Assembly (NCBI GenBank): GCA_018725535.1 | Contig: QLUS01000073.1 | Span: 1 to 7,737, forward strand | DNA from: Bacillota bacterium | GTDB lineage: Bacteria; Bacillota; UBA994 | DNA length: 7,737 nucleotides | Direction of reading: 5' to 3' | Shown here: positions 1 through 6,578 of the stretch, in pieces | Layout: the number at the start of each line of letters is the position of its first letter | How positions within the stretch are numbered: the stretch's first letter is position 1 | Translations under genes and position numbers: made by a program | Notes under the pieces: generated by a model | What the model was told of the DNA's origin: nothing | Databases searched by the model: none | Seen by the model: only the letters and a program-made list of their open reading frames with translations

Positions 1-67
1 CGCATCTGTGCGACCCGTACGCTGACGATGGAATGGACCGGGGTGATGCGGGGCATCGCCACTACGA

Positions 68-96
68 AGGGAGGTGTGTGCCACTTGCACCTCTCT
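68..96. repeat. Inverted repeat overlapping the cad promoter -35
   Basis: Arms at 68-76 (AGGGAGGTG) and 88-96 (CACCTCTCT) pair over 9 bp with one G-T wobble and an 11-nt loop. The right arm contains most of the -35 hexamer. There is no T-run after it, so it is a poor terminator for anything upstream. It could be a second regulator contact site or chance. Bases 1-84 hold no gene I can support. Confidence 0.25.
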
Positions 97-113
97 CATA
101 CTCCTGCTAGAAT
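85..113 (+). promoter_or_regulatory. Promoter of the cadC-cadA operon
   Basis: TTGCAC (85-90) and TAGAAT (108-113) are separated by exactly 17 nt, and TG at 105-106 gives an extended -10. Transcription should start near 119-121, inside the palindrome at 112-139. A bound repressor there would block RNA polymerase. The hexamers are read directly; the start site is inferred. Confidence 0.75.
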
Positions 114-139
114 ACGATTAAGCAATTGCTTAATCGTAT
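112..139. promoter_or_regulatory. Operator palindrome for the ArsR/CadC-type repressor
   Basis: This is a perfect 28-bp inverted repeat with half-site ATACGATTAAGCAA, centred between 125 and 126 with no spacer. It overlaps the end of the -10 box and the expected transcription start. ArsR/SmtB repressors bind imperfect AT-rich palindromes of this general layout at their own promoters, so autoregulation by the gene starting at 164 is the natural reading. Binding itself is inferred. Confidence 0.8.
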
Positions 140-148
140 AATTTTTAT

Positions 149-155
149 GGGGAGG
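149..155 (+). promoter_or_regulatory. Ribosome binding site setting the GTG start of cadC
   Basis: GGGGAGG lies 8 nt before GTG at 164. The nearby ATG at 147 is in another frame and precedes this site, so the GTG is the supported start. Confidence 0.75.
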
Positions 156-163
156 CTGCGGTT

Positions 164-520
164 GTGGACGACTACCCAAAGACTGATTGGTGTTCTTCTG
201 CCCATTTGGCGGCGGAAGTAGAGGCTCTGCGTGACAAGCTAATCGAAGTGGCAGGACTGTCGGAGCTCTTTAAGGTGCTCAGCGACGAAACGCGCACGCG
301 CATCGTGTATCTCTTGGCCCAAGGTGAGCTATGTACTTGTGATTTGGCCGAGATTCTGGAAATGAGTCTGCCCGCAATATCGCATCACCTTCGCTTGCTC
401 AGGATGGCGAGGTTGGTAAGGCATCGCCGCGAAGGGAAAAACGTCTATTATGCCCTAGACGATGCGCATGTCCTCCACATTATCCGCGAAGCGCAAGCGC
501 ACTTTAGAGAGGAGCGGTAA
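164..520 (+). CDS. cadC: CadC-like ArsR/SmtB-family metal-responsive repressor
   Basis: A 118-residue cytoplasmic winged-helix repressor expected to bind the palindrome at 112-139 and release it when loaded with Cd, Pb or Zn. The DNA-reading helix is around residues 68-80 (LPAISHHLRLL). The ELCTCDLA motif (C57, C59) matches the alpha3N thiolate site of staphylococcal CadC. The N-terminal partner pair is C10-x3-H14, where CadC has C7-x3-C11. The alpha5-type site is complete: D100, H102, H113 and E116 have the same spacing as CadC D101, H103, H114 and E117. The start is GTG, chosen because GGGGAGG lies 8 nt upstream. The stop is 2 nt before the pump gene, whose ribosome site lies inside this gene, so the two are probably translationally coupled. 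Family assignment is firm; the metal is inferred from ligands and the neighbour. Confidence 0.92.
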   Translation: MDDYPKTDWCSSAHLAAEVEALRDKLIEVAGLSELFKVLSDETRTRIVYLLAQGELCTCDLAEILEMSLPAISHHLRLLRMARLVRHRREGKNVYYALDDAHVLHIIREAQAHFREER

Positions 521-522
521 GT

Positions 523-2424
523 ATGGGAGAGAGGCAATCTTGCGGGCAGGCATGTGGGGGCCCAGCGCGTTCCCTGCCCATTGTTGTCGCGGCTGCTGCT
601 ATGCTTGTCTTTGGTACAGTGTGGCAGTGGCAGCTAGGGACGCACACTTTCCTCGTACACGGTCTGCTGCTGACATCTTATCTAATGGTGGGGTGGCCGG
701 TCCTTTGGCTTGCCGCTCACAATGTGCTTAAGGGCCAAGTCTTTGACGAGAATTTCCTGATGGGGATAGCCTCGCTTGGTGCCATCGCCATCGGCAAAAC
801 CGCAGAGGCGGCGGCAGTGATGGTGTTTTACGCAGTGGGGGAGTACTTTCAGGACAAGGCCGTCGATAATTCGCGTCGCTCAATCACGGCCTTGCTTAAC
901 ATGCGCCCCGAATACGCTAATCTGTTGACGCCCGCAGGTCCGGTCCGCACATCACCGGAGGCCGTGCAGGTCGGTCAACATATTCTCGTTAAGCCGGGTG
1001 AACGCGTGCCCTTAGACGGCATCCTTCGCGAAGGGACTTCGTCGCTCGACACTTCGGCCCTCACCGGCGAGTCACTGCCGCGTTCCGTAGGGTTAGGCGA
1101 TACCGCTTTAGCCGGGATGGTTAACACTACGGGAGTCTTTACCCTAGAGGTAACCAAAGTCTATGCTGACTCCGCCGTAGCTCGTATCCTAGAGCTTGTG
1201 GAGCAAGCGAGTGAGCGCAAGGCCCCGACGGAGCGGCTTATTACAACTTTTGCGCGTGTTTACACGCCCGCGGTAGTCGTGGGAGCCGTCCTCGTAGCAG
1301 TCGTGCCCCCGCTTGTCGTCCCCGGCGCGAGTTTCAGCGAGTGGCTGTATCGCGCTTTAGTGATGCTTGTAATTTCCTGTCCCTGCGCCTTAGTGGTCTC
1401 CGTTCCGCTCACTTACTTTGGCGGCATTGGCGCGGCCTCACGCCAAGGGGTGCTCTTCAAGGGCGCGAACTACCTTGATGCTCTGGCTAAGGTCTCTATG
1501 GTTGCCTTTGATAAGACCGGGACATTAACCCATGGTCAGTTTAGCGTTGTACGCCTACAACCCCGAAGCGGCGTGAGCGAGCACGAGTTCCTCGCGTATG
1601 CTGCAATTTTGGCCGGACACTCTAATCACCCCATCTCACGGGCGATTTCTATGGCGCACGGCAAGCCACAGGACACGCAGCGTGCAGGTCACGTATGCGA
1701 ACTTGCGGGGCGAGGGCTGGAAGCGACGGTGGATGGCGTTTGTATGCTGCTCGGTAATGAGCAACTTATGGCTGAGCGCGGCGTCGATGTCCCCCCTGCA
1801 CAAGGGGAGGAAAACGTCGTCCATCTGGCATTGGGGGGACAATGGATGGGTTCCATAATTGTCGCGGATGTCTTGCGGCGCGAAACTCCCGGCGTTATTG
1901 CCGACCTTCGCAGGCTGGGAATCAGCAAACTATGGATGCTGTCGGGCGACAGGAAGGACATAGCCGACAAAGCAGCGCGCGACTTGGCGCTTGACGGCTA
2001 TGCGGCCGAACTCCTGCCGCAAGACAAAGTAGCCGCTGTCGACACCCTGCGCGAGACAGAGGCACACAGCGGAGGTAAACTCGCCTTCATTGGGGACGGG
2101 ATTAATGACGCTCCCGTACTGGCACGGGCAGATATCGGCGTGGCCATGGGCGCGCTGGGCAGTGACGCCGCTATCGAAGCAGCGGATGTCGTCATTATGC
2201 CAAACTCCTTGGCCAAACTCACTGCGGCGATTAGAATCGCGCGCTTCACCCGTCGCATAGCCCGCCAAAATATCGCCTTGTCGCTTGGGTTTAAGATTGG
2301 CTTTATGGCCCTTGGTGCAGCAGGCATAGCGACAATTTGGGCGGCGGTGTTCGCGGATGTCGGCGTGGCTCTACTAGCGGTACTCAACGCGACGCGGGCA
2401 CTGCGTTACACTGGTACTGAGTAA
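523..2424 (+). CDS. cadA: P1B-2 heavy-metal exporting ATPase (Zn/Cd/Pb)
   Basis: A 633-residue inner-membrane pump that uses ATP to export soft divalent metals. The parts appear in order. The actuator TGES is at 181-184. The transmembrane metal motif CPC is at 286-288. The phosphorylated aspartate is D330 in DKTGT. The SNHP nucleotide-domain motif has H369-P370, and GDGIND is at 524-529. K591 and D612 sit in the last two membrane helices with the same 21-residue spacing as K693 and D714 of E. coli ZntA, which supports Zn/Cd/Pb rather than Cu. No N-terminal HMA domain (GMTCxxC) is present. The N-terminus has only C7-x3-C11, and the protein is therefore shorter than the roughly 700-residue HMA-bearing CadA proteins and close to HMA-less Bacillus ZosA. 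AGGAG at 510-514 lies 8 nt before the ATG. The partner is the repressor gene just upstream. CadA and ZosA-like names are both defensible. Confidence 0.93.
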   Translation: MGERQSCGQACGGPARSLPIVVAAAAMLVFGTVWQWQLGTHTFLVHGLLLTSYLMVGWPVLWLAAHNVLKGQVFDENFLMGIASLGAIAIGKTAEAAAVMVFYAVGEYFQDKAVDNSRRSITALLNMRPEYANLLTPAGPVRTSPEAVQVGQHILVKPGERVPLDGILREGTSSLDTSALTGESLPRSVGLGDTALAGMVNTTGVFTLEVTKVYADSAVARILELVEQASERKAPTERLITTFARVYTPAVVVGAVLVAVVPPLVVPGASFSEWLYRALVMLVISCPCALVVSVPLTYFGGIGAASRQGVLFKGANYLDALAKVSMVAFDKTGTLTHGQFSVVRLQPRSGVSEHEFLAYAAILAGHSNHPISRAISMAHGKPQDTQRAGHVCELAGRGLEATVDGVCMLLGNEQLMAERGVDVPPAQGEENVVHLALGGQWMGSIIVADVLRRETPGVIADLRRLGISKLWMLSGDRKDIADKAARDLALDGYAAELLPQDKVAAVDTLRETEAHSGGKLAFIGDGINDAPVLARADIGVAMGALGSDAAIEAADVVIMPNSLAKLTAAIRIARFTRRIARQNIALSLGFKIGFMALGAAGIATIWAAVFADVGVALLAVLNATRALRYTGTE

Positions 2425-2445
2425 GGGTGAAAACCCATTACCCTT
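2423..2445. terminator. Possible weak bidirectional terminator between convergent genes
   Basis: AAGGGT (2423-2428) and ACCCTT (2440-2445) form a 6-bp inverted repeat. A competing GGGT/ACCC pair (2425-2428 and 2432-2435) has a short loop. It lies where the + strand pump gene and the - strand reductase gene converge, with only 13 nt between stop codons. There is no clear T-run on either side, so this is a weak call. Confidence 0.25.
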
Positions 2446-3571
2446 GTAATGCTTGGTGCGCTTCCCGCAGTGCCTTTATAATCGGCAAATGCTGCGGACA
2501 CTCTGCCTCGCACTTGCCGCACTGTACGCATTGCGCGGCGTCACGGAACGCTCCCGCGGGCGAACCAAACATAGCGTAATCGTTGTACAGGTCGAGGATG
2601 TGGGGAATGTTGACGTTTGCCGGGCAGGGCATGCAGTAGCCGCACTGCGTGCAGCCTATGGCCATGCGCTGACGATAAATTTGTTTAACCTTATCTACGA
2701 GGAAACCTTCCTGCAAATCAAGACAGGGCGGCTTACAGCCGTCAAAAATCTTTAGGTTCTCGCGCACTTGCTCCATGGTCGACATGCCGCTTAGAACGAC
2801 CGTAGTCTCCGGAAAGTCACATACCCAGCGGAAGGCCCATTCAGCTGGGGTTCGTTTCTTTTTGGCCTGTTTCCACACTTGCTTGACTTTTTCTGGCGGC
2901 TCTTGTGCGAGTTTACCGCCGCGCAGTGGTTCCATGATCACCACCGGCACGCCTTTGTGACCCGCGTATTGGAGCCCCCCAAGTCCTACTTGGTAGTCTT
3001 CGTCCATGTAGTTAAGCTGAATTTGGCACATGGCCCAAGCGTACGCATCGAGGATTTCCTTAAACACCGGGAACTCATCGTGTATCGAGAAGGCAGGGTA
3101 CTTAATGCGCCCGTCAGCTACCGCCCGTGTAAGGAAATCCAGTACACCAAGCGCCTTTACCTTTTTCCAGGACTCACCGCGCAGCGCGTGGAGGAGGTAA
3201 AAGTCTACATGGGAAACGTTTAGTTTCCTAAGCTGCTCGTCAAGTAGGCGGTCAAAGTCCGCAGGCTCCTTAGCCAGCCAGCAGGGGAGCTTGGTGGCCA
3301 GCTTGACTTTCTCGCGGTAGCCATTAGCCAAGGCGCGCCCGACAACCCATTCGCTCTGACCGCCGTGGTAATTGTAGGCCGTATCCACGTAATTAACGCC
3401 TTGGTCGATGGCAAACCGAAGCATGGCCGTAGCTAATGGCTCGTCTATGCGGGCCTCCTCCGCGACGTTGCCGTGCGCGCTCGGCGTAGCTTCGAGCAAG
3501 GGCAGGCGCATACACCCAAAACCTAGGGTGGAGACATTAAAACCTAGTTGTCCAAAAGGTCTATACTGCAA
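2438..3571 (-). CDS. Aldo/keto reductase with C-terminal 2x[4Fe-4S] ferredoxin domain
   Basis: A 377-residue predicted cytoplasmic oxidoreductase. Residues 1 to about 285 are an aldo/keto reductase barrel with the catalytic tetrad D63, Y68, K94 and H128, in DTAYNY, ATKLP and LLHAL contexts. Later barrel segments (QLNYMDEDYQ, VVIMEPLRGGKLA) are typical of the COG1453-type oxidoreductases. The C-terminus carries two cluster motifs, C307-x2-C310-x2-C313-x2-C316-P and C348-x2-C351-x2-C354-x3-C358-P, each suited to one [4Fe-4S] cluster. Electrons may thus pass between NAD(P)H chemistry in the barrel and a ferredoxin-like partner. The substrate is unknown for this family and nothing here identifies it. 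The start is TTG, supported by GGAGGG 6 nt upstream. It is transcribed against both flanking operons and appears to be a single gene; I see no convincing promoter for it. Confidence 0.9.
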   Translation of the reverse strand: MQYRPFGQLGFNVSTLGFGCMRLPLLEATPSAHGNVAEEARIDEPLATAMLRFAIDQGVNYVDTAYNYHGGQSEWVVGRALANGYREKVKLATKLPCWLAKEPADFDRLLDEQLRKLNVSHVDFYLLHALRGESWKKVKALGVLDFLTRAVADGRIKYPAFSIHDEFPVFKEILDAYAWAMCQIQLNYMDEDYQVGLGGLQYAGHKGVPVVIMEPLRGGKLAQEPPEKVKQVWKQAKKKRTPAEWAFRWVCDFPETTVVLSGMSTMEQVRENLKIFDGCKPPCLDLQEGFLVDKVKQIYRQRMAIGCTQCGYCMPCPANVNIPHILDLYNDYAMFGSPAGAFRDAAQCVQCGKCEAECPQHLPIIKALREAHQALQG

Positions 3572-3577
3572 AGCTAT

Positions 3578-3583
3578 CCCTCC
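3578..3583 (-). promoter_or_regulatory. Ribosome binding site setting the TTG start of the reductase
   Basis: On the minus strand GGAGGG lies 6 nt before TTG at 3571-3569. The reading MQYRPFGQLG that follows is the usual N-terminus of this family, so TTG is the likely start. Confidence 0.7.
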
Positions 3584-3672
3584 ACGAATTGTTCCTACAT
3601 GAAGCGTTATTCCACGCGCCTAGGGTAAATCCCTTTGTGCGCTTGCCGCTGTACGCTGGTAGCCGCCACAGG

Positions 3673-3700
3673 GCTTTCAGCACTTAGCTATCAGCTAGGG
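3673..3700. repeat. Degenerate 7-bp repeat tract
   Basis: Four consecutive heptamers can be read: GCTTTCA, GCACTTA, GCTATCA and GCTAGGG. All begin GC, and the third differs by one base from the GCTATCC phase of the tract at the right end of the window. It lies upstream of the iron-operon promoter and within the region upstream of the reductase. The repeat is imperfect and could be coincidental. Confidence 0.4.
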
Positions 3701-3730
3701 AGCAAACAAAAAGCAAAAATCAAACCCCTA

Positions 3731-3759
3731 TTGACAATCCTCCACTAGCCTGCTACTAT
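3731..3759 (+). promoter_or_regulatory. Promoter of the iron-uptake operon
   Basis: A perfect -35 TTGACA (3731-3736), a 17-nt spacer, and TACTAT (3754-3759) preceded by TG at 3751-3752 form a strong extended -10 sigma-A-type promoter. Transcription should begin near 3765-3767, giving a leader of about 65 nt. Confidence 0.8.
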
Positions 3760-3762
3760 ACA

Positions 3763-3777
3763 TGAGAACGATTCTCG
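3763..3777. promoter_or_regulatory. Fur-box-like operator
   Basis: TGAGAACgATTCTCG fits the 7-1-7 inverted-repeat form of the Fur box (TGATAATnATTATCA), with a GAGAA/TTCTC core centred on 3770. It sits over the expected transcription start, just after the -10, which is a repressing position. The operon downstream encodes ferric-iron uptake, so iron-dependent repression by Fur is the likely control. No fur gene is in the window. Confidence 0.7.
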
Positions 3778-3803
3778 CTCTCTCGTGTTGAGTAGGCGAG
3801 GAT
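3771..3803 (+). other. Possible leader hairpin before the binding-protein gene
   Basis: ATTCTCGC (3771-3778) can pair with GCGAGGAT (3796-3803), an 8-bp stem with one G-U pair and a 17-nt loop. It lies in the predicted mRNA leader and ends 14 nt before the GGAGG ribosome site. It has no T-run, so it is not a standard terminator; a stabilising 5' stem or chance are both possible. Confidence 0.3.
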
Positions 3804-3829
3804 TGCAATAAAAAGGGGGAGGTTCTATA

Positions 3830-4864
3830 ATGAACAAGAAATCCATGTACTTAGCCCTTGGGGTAGTGGCCGTGATAGCGGCTTTCGTGCTCGGCGGGGT
3901 AGTCGACTTATTCCCGGCAGAAGAGGCCGCCGGGAAGCCCGAAGTCGTAAACGTTTATACATCCCGTCACTATGGCGTGGAACCTGTTTTTGAGAGATTC
4001 ACGAAGGAAACCGGCATACAAGTACGCTTTACTACGGGCAGCGACGCCTTGTTGCGCGAGCGCCTGCGCGCCGAGGGCAAGAACACCCCGGCTGACGTGT
4101 ACATGGCTGTTGATGCCGGTAACCTTTGGTTAGCGGGCGAAGCCGGACTTTTGGCTCCTGTTGATAGCAAGGTGTTGCGCGACAATATACCTGCTAATTT
4201 GCGGGATGCCGGGAACCGTTGGTTTGGCCTTACTCGCCGCGTGCGGACTATTCTGTACCACCCCGCCCGCGTTAATCCCGCGGAACTCTCAACTTACGAG
4301 GCACTAACTGACCCTAAGTGGAAGGGCAGACTCGTAATGCGCCCGTCTACGCACTCCTACACGCAGTCCCTTGTCTCGAGCCTTGTTGCCGCACACGGTC
4401 CTGCACGCGCAGAAGAGATCGTCCGGGGTTGGGTGGCTAACGGACCGACGCTGATTGACAGCGATACCCGTATTCTAGAAGCACTAGCCGCTGGTCAAGG
4501 CGATGTAGCGCTGACTAACCACTACTATCTTGGCCGGTTGCTCCAAGCGAACCCTCAGTTCCCCATCCGTGTCTTTTGGGCCAACCAGAATGACCGTGGC
4601 GCACACCAAAACATTAGTGGTGCGGGTGTAACCGCCCACGCTCCCAACCGCGACAATGCCGTTAAGCTCCTAGAATGGCTGGCGACGGCGGGCCAGGCAG
4701 ATTTCGCGAGCTCAAACCATGAATTCCCCGCGAACCCTAAGGCTACCGCACATCCGATCATCGTCGGGTTCGGCGAGTTTAAGGCCGATGCCCTAAACAT
4801 TGGCGAATTCGGCCGCCTACAAGCTGATTCCGTACAAATCCTTAACCGCGCGGGCTATAGATAA
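3830..4864 (+). CDS. fbpA: Ferric-iron ABC transporter substrate-binding protein (FutA/FbpA type)
   Basis: A 344-residue extracytoplasmic protein that captures Fe(III) and hands it to the permease encoded next. Residues 6-25 are a hydrophobic signal or anchor segment after MNKKS. The mature part opens with VNVYTSRHY, the usual first strand of this family. Probable iron ligands are H47, Y48, Y177 (HSYTQSL), Y232 and Y233 (NHYYLG), closely matching the spacing of H54, Y55, Y185, Y241 and Y242 in cyanobacterial FutA1. The C-terminus NRAGYR is also typical. The protein has no cysteine at all, so it cannot be a lipoprotein. It may be cleaved and released, or stay anchored by the N-terminal helix. 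GGAGG at 3818-3822 lies 7 nt before the ATG. It is the first gene of a Fur-type regulated operon, with the permease 51 nt downstream. Iron is inferred from ligands and the operator. Confidence 0.9.
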   Translation: MNKKSMYLALGVVAVIAAFVLGGVVDLFPAEEAAGKPEVVNVYTSRHYGVEPVFERFTKETGIQVRFTTGSDALLRERLRAEGKNTPADVYMAVDAGNLWLAGEAGLLAPVDSKVLRDNIPANLRDAGNRWFGLTRRVRTILYHPARVNPAELSTYEALTDPKWKGRLVMRPSTHSYTQSLVSSLVAAHGPARAEEIVRGWVANGPTLIDSDTRILEALAAGQGDVALTNHYYLGRLLQANPQFPIRVFWANQNDRGAHQNISGAGVTAHAPNRDNAVKLLEWLATAGQADFASSNHEFPANPKATAHPIIVGFGEFKADALNIGEFGRLQADSVQILNRAGYR

Positions 4865-4915
4865 ACTGCGTTTAGACTCCCTAGCCGCGTAGTCACGAGG
4901 AAGGGTAGTAATTTA

Positions 4916-6565
4916 ATGACAGATAAAACCCTCGTCATGCAAGTTGCGCGGGACAAGAGGCCTAGCCTTTTGTCCTCGCTTCCTTTCTTTATAGTTGCGC
5001 TCACGCTCCTGCCGGTGTTGGTGGTGGCGTCTTCGCTGCTCACACCAACGTGGAGTGTTTGGCAGCATCTCTGGGATACAATTCTCCCCGAGCTACTCCT
5101 TAATACTGCCGTGCTGCTTCTTGGCGTGGGCATCGGTACGCTGATGCTTGGCACTGCGCTCGCTTGGCTGGTGACGGCATATGAGTTTCCGGGCAAGAAG
5201 ACATTCGAATGGCTGCTTGTATTGCCTATGGCCATGCCCGCGTACATTATGGGGTTTGTGTATATGGCCATCTTCGATTTTGCCGGGCCTGTGCAGACTT
5301 TGTTGCGCGCTTGGGGGCTTGAGACATGGGGCTTTTGGCAGATTAGGTCAGGCTTTGGGGCCATAACGGTGATGACGCTTGTGCTCTACCCTTATGTATA
5401 CCTCCTCGCTAAGGCGGGTTTCGCGGAGCAGTCAGGTTCAGCCATTGAAGCCGCGAAGGTTTTAGGCAGCAGTAAGACGCGCTTGTTCTTTCAGGTGGTC
5501 ATGCCTTTGGCGCGCCCCTCAATCGTCGCCGGGGTGTCGCTCGCTCTGATGGAGGCGCTAGCCGACTTTGCCACCGTGCGCTACTTCAACTTCCCGACTG
5601 TTGCCGACGGCATATTGCGCGTTTGGCATGGGCTTATGGACCTAGGCGCAGCCTCGGAGATGGCGGGTTTATTGGCTATGCTCTCTGCTCTCCTGTTGCT
5701 TTCGGAACATCGCCTGCGCAATCGGCGGGCTTACCATCAAATCAAGGGGAAAAACCAGGGATTACCCACAATGTCCCTTAGTGGTTGGCGTGGGGGAGTG
5801 GCAGTAGGCATTTGTAGTGGCATAGTTTTTGCGGCTTTCGGGCTGCCGCTCACTCAACTTTTGGTTTGGGGCTCACGCGAGATTGGCCAGTTAACGCCCG
5901 GCGCTTTAGCTGTCTATGTGCGACTAGCGGGGAACAGCCTGTCGCTCGCAGCTATCGCCGCTGTCGCCGCTGTCGCCGTTGCGCTCCTGATGGCTAGTCT
6001 AGCACGCCTTAGAGGCGGCACGCTGTCACGCCTTCTAACGCAAGTGGTTACCACCGGCTATGCTCTGCCCGGAGCCGTGATTGCCGTGGGTATCCTGCTA
6101 CCTTTATCTGCGCTTGATCGCGGTATAAATACGCTAACAACAGCGTGGTGGGGATTCACCCCGGGGCTCATTTTTACCGGTTCCATCGTCGGGCTCATTT
6201 ACGCTTATACCGTGCGTTTTATGGCTGTGGCCTACAACAGCGTGGACTCGAGTCTAGAGAAAATTCCCCCGAACACAACTTTAGCCGCGCGCGTACTCGG
6301 TGCGAGTACGATGCGACTAATCACAGAAGTGCAACTGCCCCTGATTATGCCGGGCATAATGGCCGGGGCCATCCTTGTGTTTGTCGATGTGATGAAAGAG
6401 CTTCCCATCACCATGATGCTGCGCCCATTAGGCTACGACACGCTAGCCATCTGGGTGTGGCAGATGGCCGCGGAGTCGCTATGGGCGAGCACCGCGCTTC
6501 CTGCGCTTGCTATTGTGCTGGCAGGCCTTATACCCATCAAGCTGCTCTTGTCGCAGAGCAAGTGA
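4916..6565 (+). CDS. fbpB: Ferric-iron ABC transporter permease, fused two-domain (FbpB type)
   Basis: A 549-residue integral membrane protein forming the import channel. Two homologous permease halves are fused, as is usual for FbpB/SfuB proteins, so one chain replaces a permease dimer. Each half has about six hydrophobic segments. Half one has LPMAMPAYIMGF (103-114) and the ATPase-coupling loop EAAKVLGSS (178-186, G184). Half two has GYALPGAVIAVGIL (381-394) and the loop LAARVLGAS (456-464, G462), where the usual leading Glu is Leu. A basic, polar linker around residues 265-285 joins them in the cytoplasm. The ribosome site is GAGGAAGGG at 4897-4905, 10 nt before the ATG, slightly long. The gene lies 51 nt after the binding protein and 13 nt before the ATPase gene, without a visible internal promoter. 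Family is firm; the iron substrate comes from context. Confidence 0.92.
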   Translation: MTDKTLVMQVARDKRPSLLSSLPFFIVALTLLPVLVVASSLLTPTWSVWQHLWDTILPELLLNTAVLLLGVGIGTLMLGTALAWLVTAYEFPGKKTFEWLLVLPMAMPAYIMGFVYMAIFDFAGPVQTLLRAWGLETWGFWQIRSGFGAITVMTLVLYPYVYLLAKAGFAEQSGSAIEAAKVLGSSKTRLFFQVVMPLARPSIVAGVSLALMEALADFATVRYFNFPTVADGILRVWHGLMDLGAASEMAGLLAMLSALLLLSEHRLRNRRAYHQIKGKNQGLPTMSLSGWRGGVAVGICSGIVFAAFGLPLTQLLVWGSREIGQLTPGALAVYVRLAGNSLSLAAIAAVAAVAVALLMASLARLRGGTLSRLLTQVVTTGYALPGAVIAVGILLPLSALDRGINTLTTAWWGFTPGLIFTGSIVGLIYAYTVRFMAVAYNSVDSSLEKIPPNTTLAARVLGASTMRLITEVQLPLIMPGIMAGAILVFVDVMKELPITMMLRPLGYDTLAIWVWQMAAESLWASTALPALAIVLAGLIPIKLLLSQSK

Positions 6566-6578
6566 AAGGACGTAGTTT

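Noticed and set aside
1..99. Minus-strand open frame from ATG at 99 running off the left edge, and plus-strand open frames entering from the left
   Set aside because: No recognisable protein motif. The AGGAG near the minus ATG is only 1 nt away, too close to act as a ribosome site. The frames are short and compositionally odd.
147..170. ATG at 147 as the start of the repressor
   Set aside because: It is out of frame with the repressor and lies upstream of the GGGGAGG site; GTG at 164 fits.
462..731. Overlapping + frame spanning the cadC/cadA junction
   Set aside because: It is a shadow of two well-supported genes with no family features.
3619..3636. AGGG/CCCT mini-hairpin upstream of the reductase
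   Set aside because: The stem is only 4 bp, and its place in the intergenic region suggests no function.
4862..4874. TAAAC/GTTTA inverted repeat at the stop of the binding-protein gene as a terminator or attenuator
   Set aside because: The stem is five AT-rich pairs with a 3-nt loop and no T-run; the operon almost certainly reads through.
5951..5983. GCCGCTGTC repeat in the permease gene
   Set aside because: It encodes an Ala/Val-rich membrane helix, so it is explained by low-complexity coding sequence.
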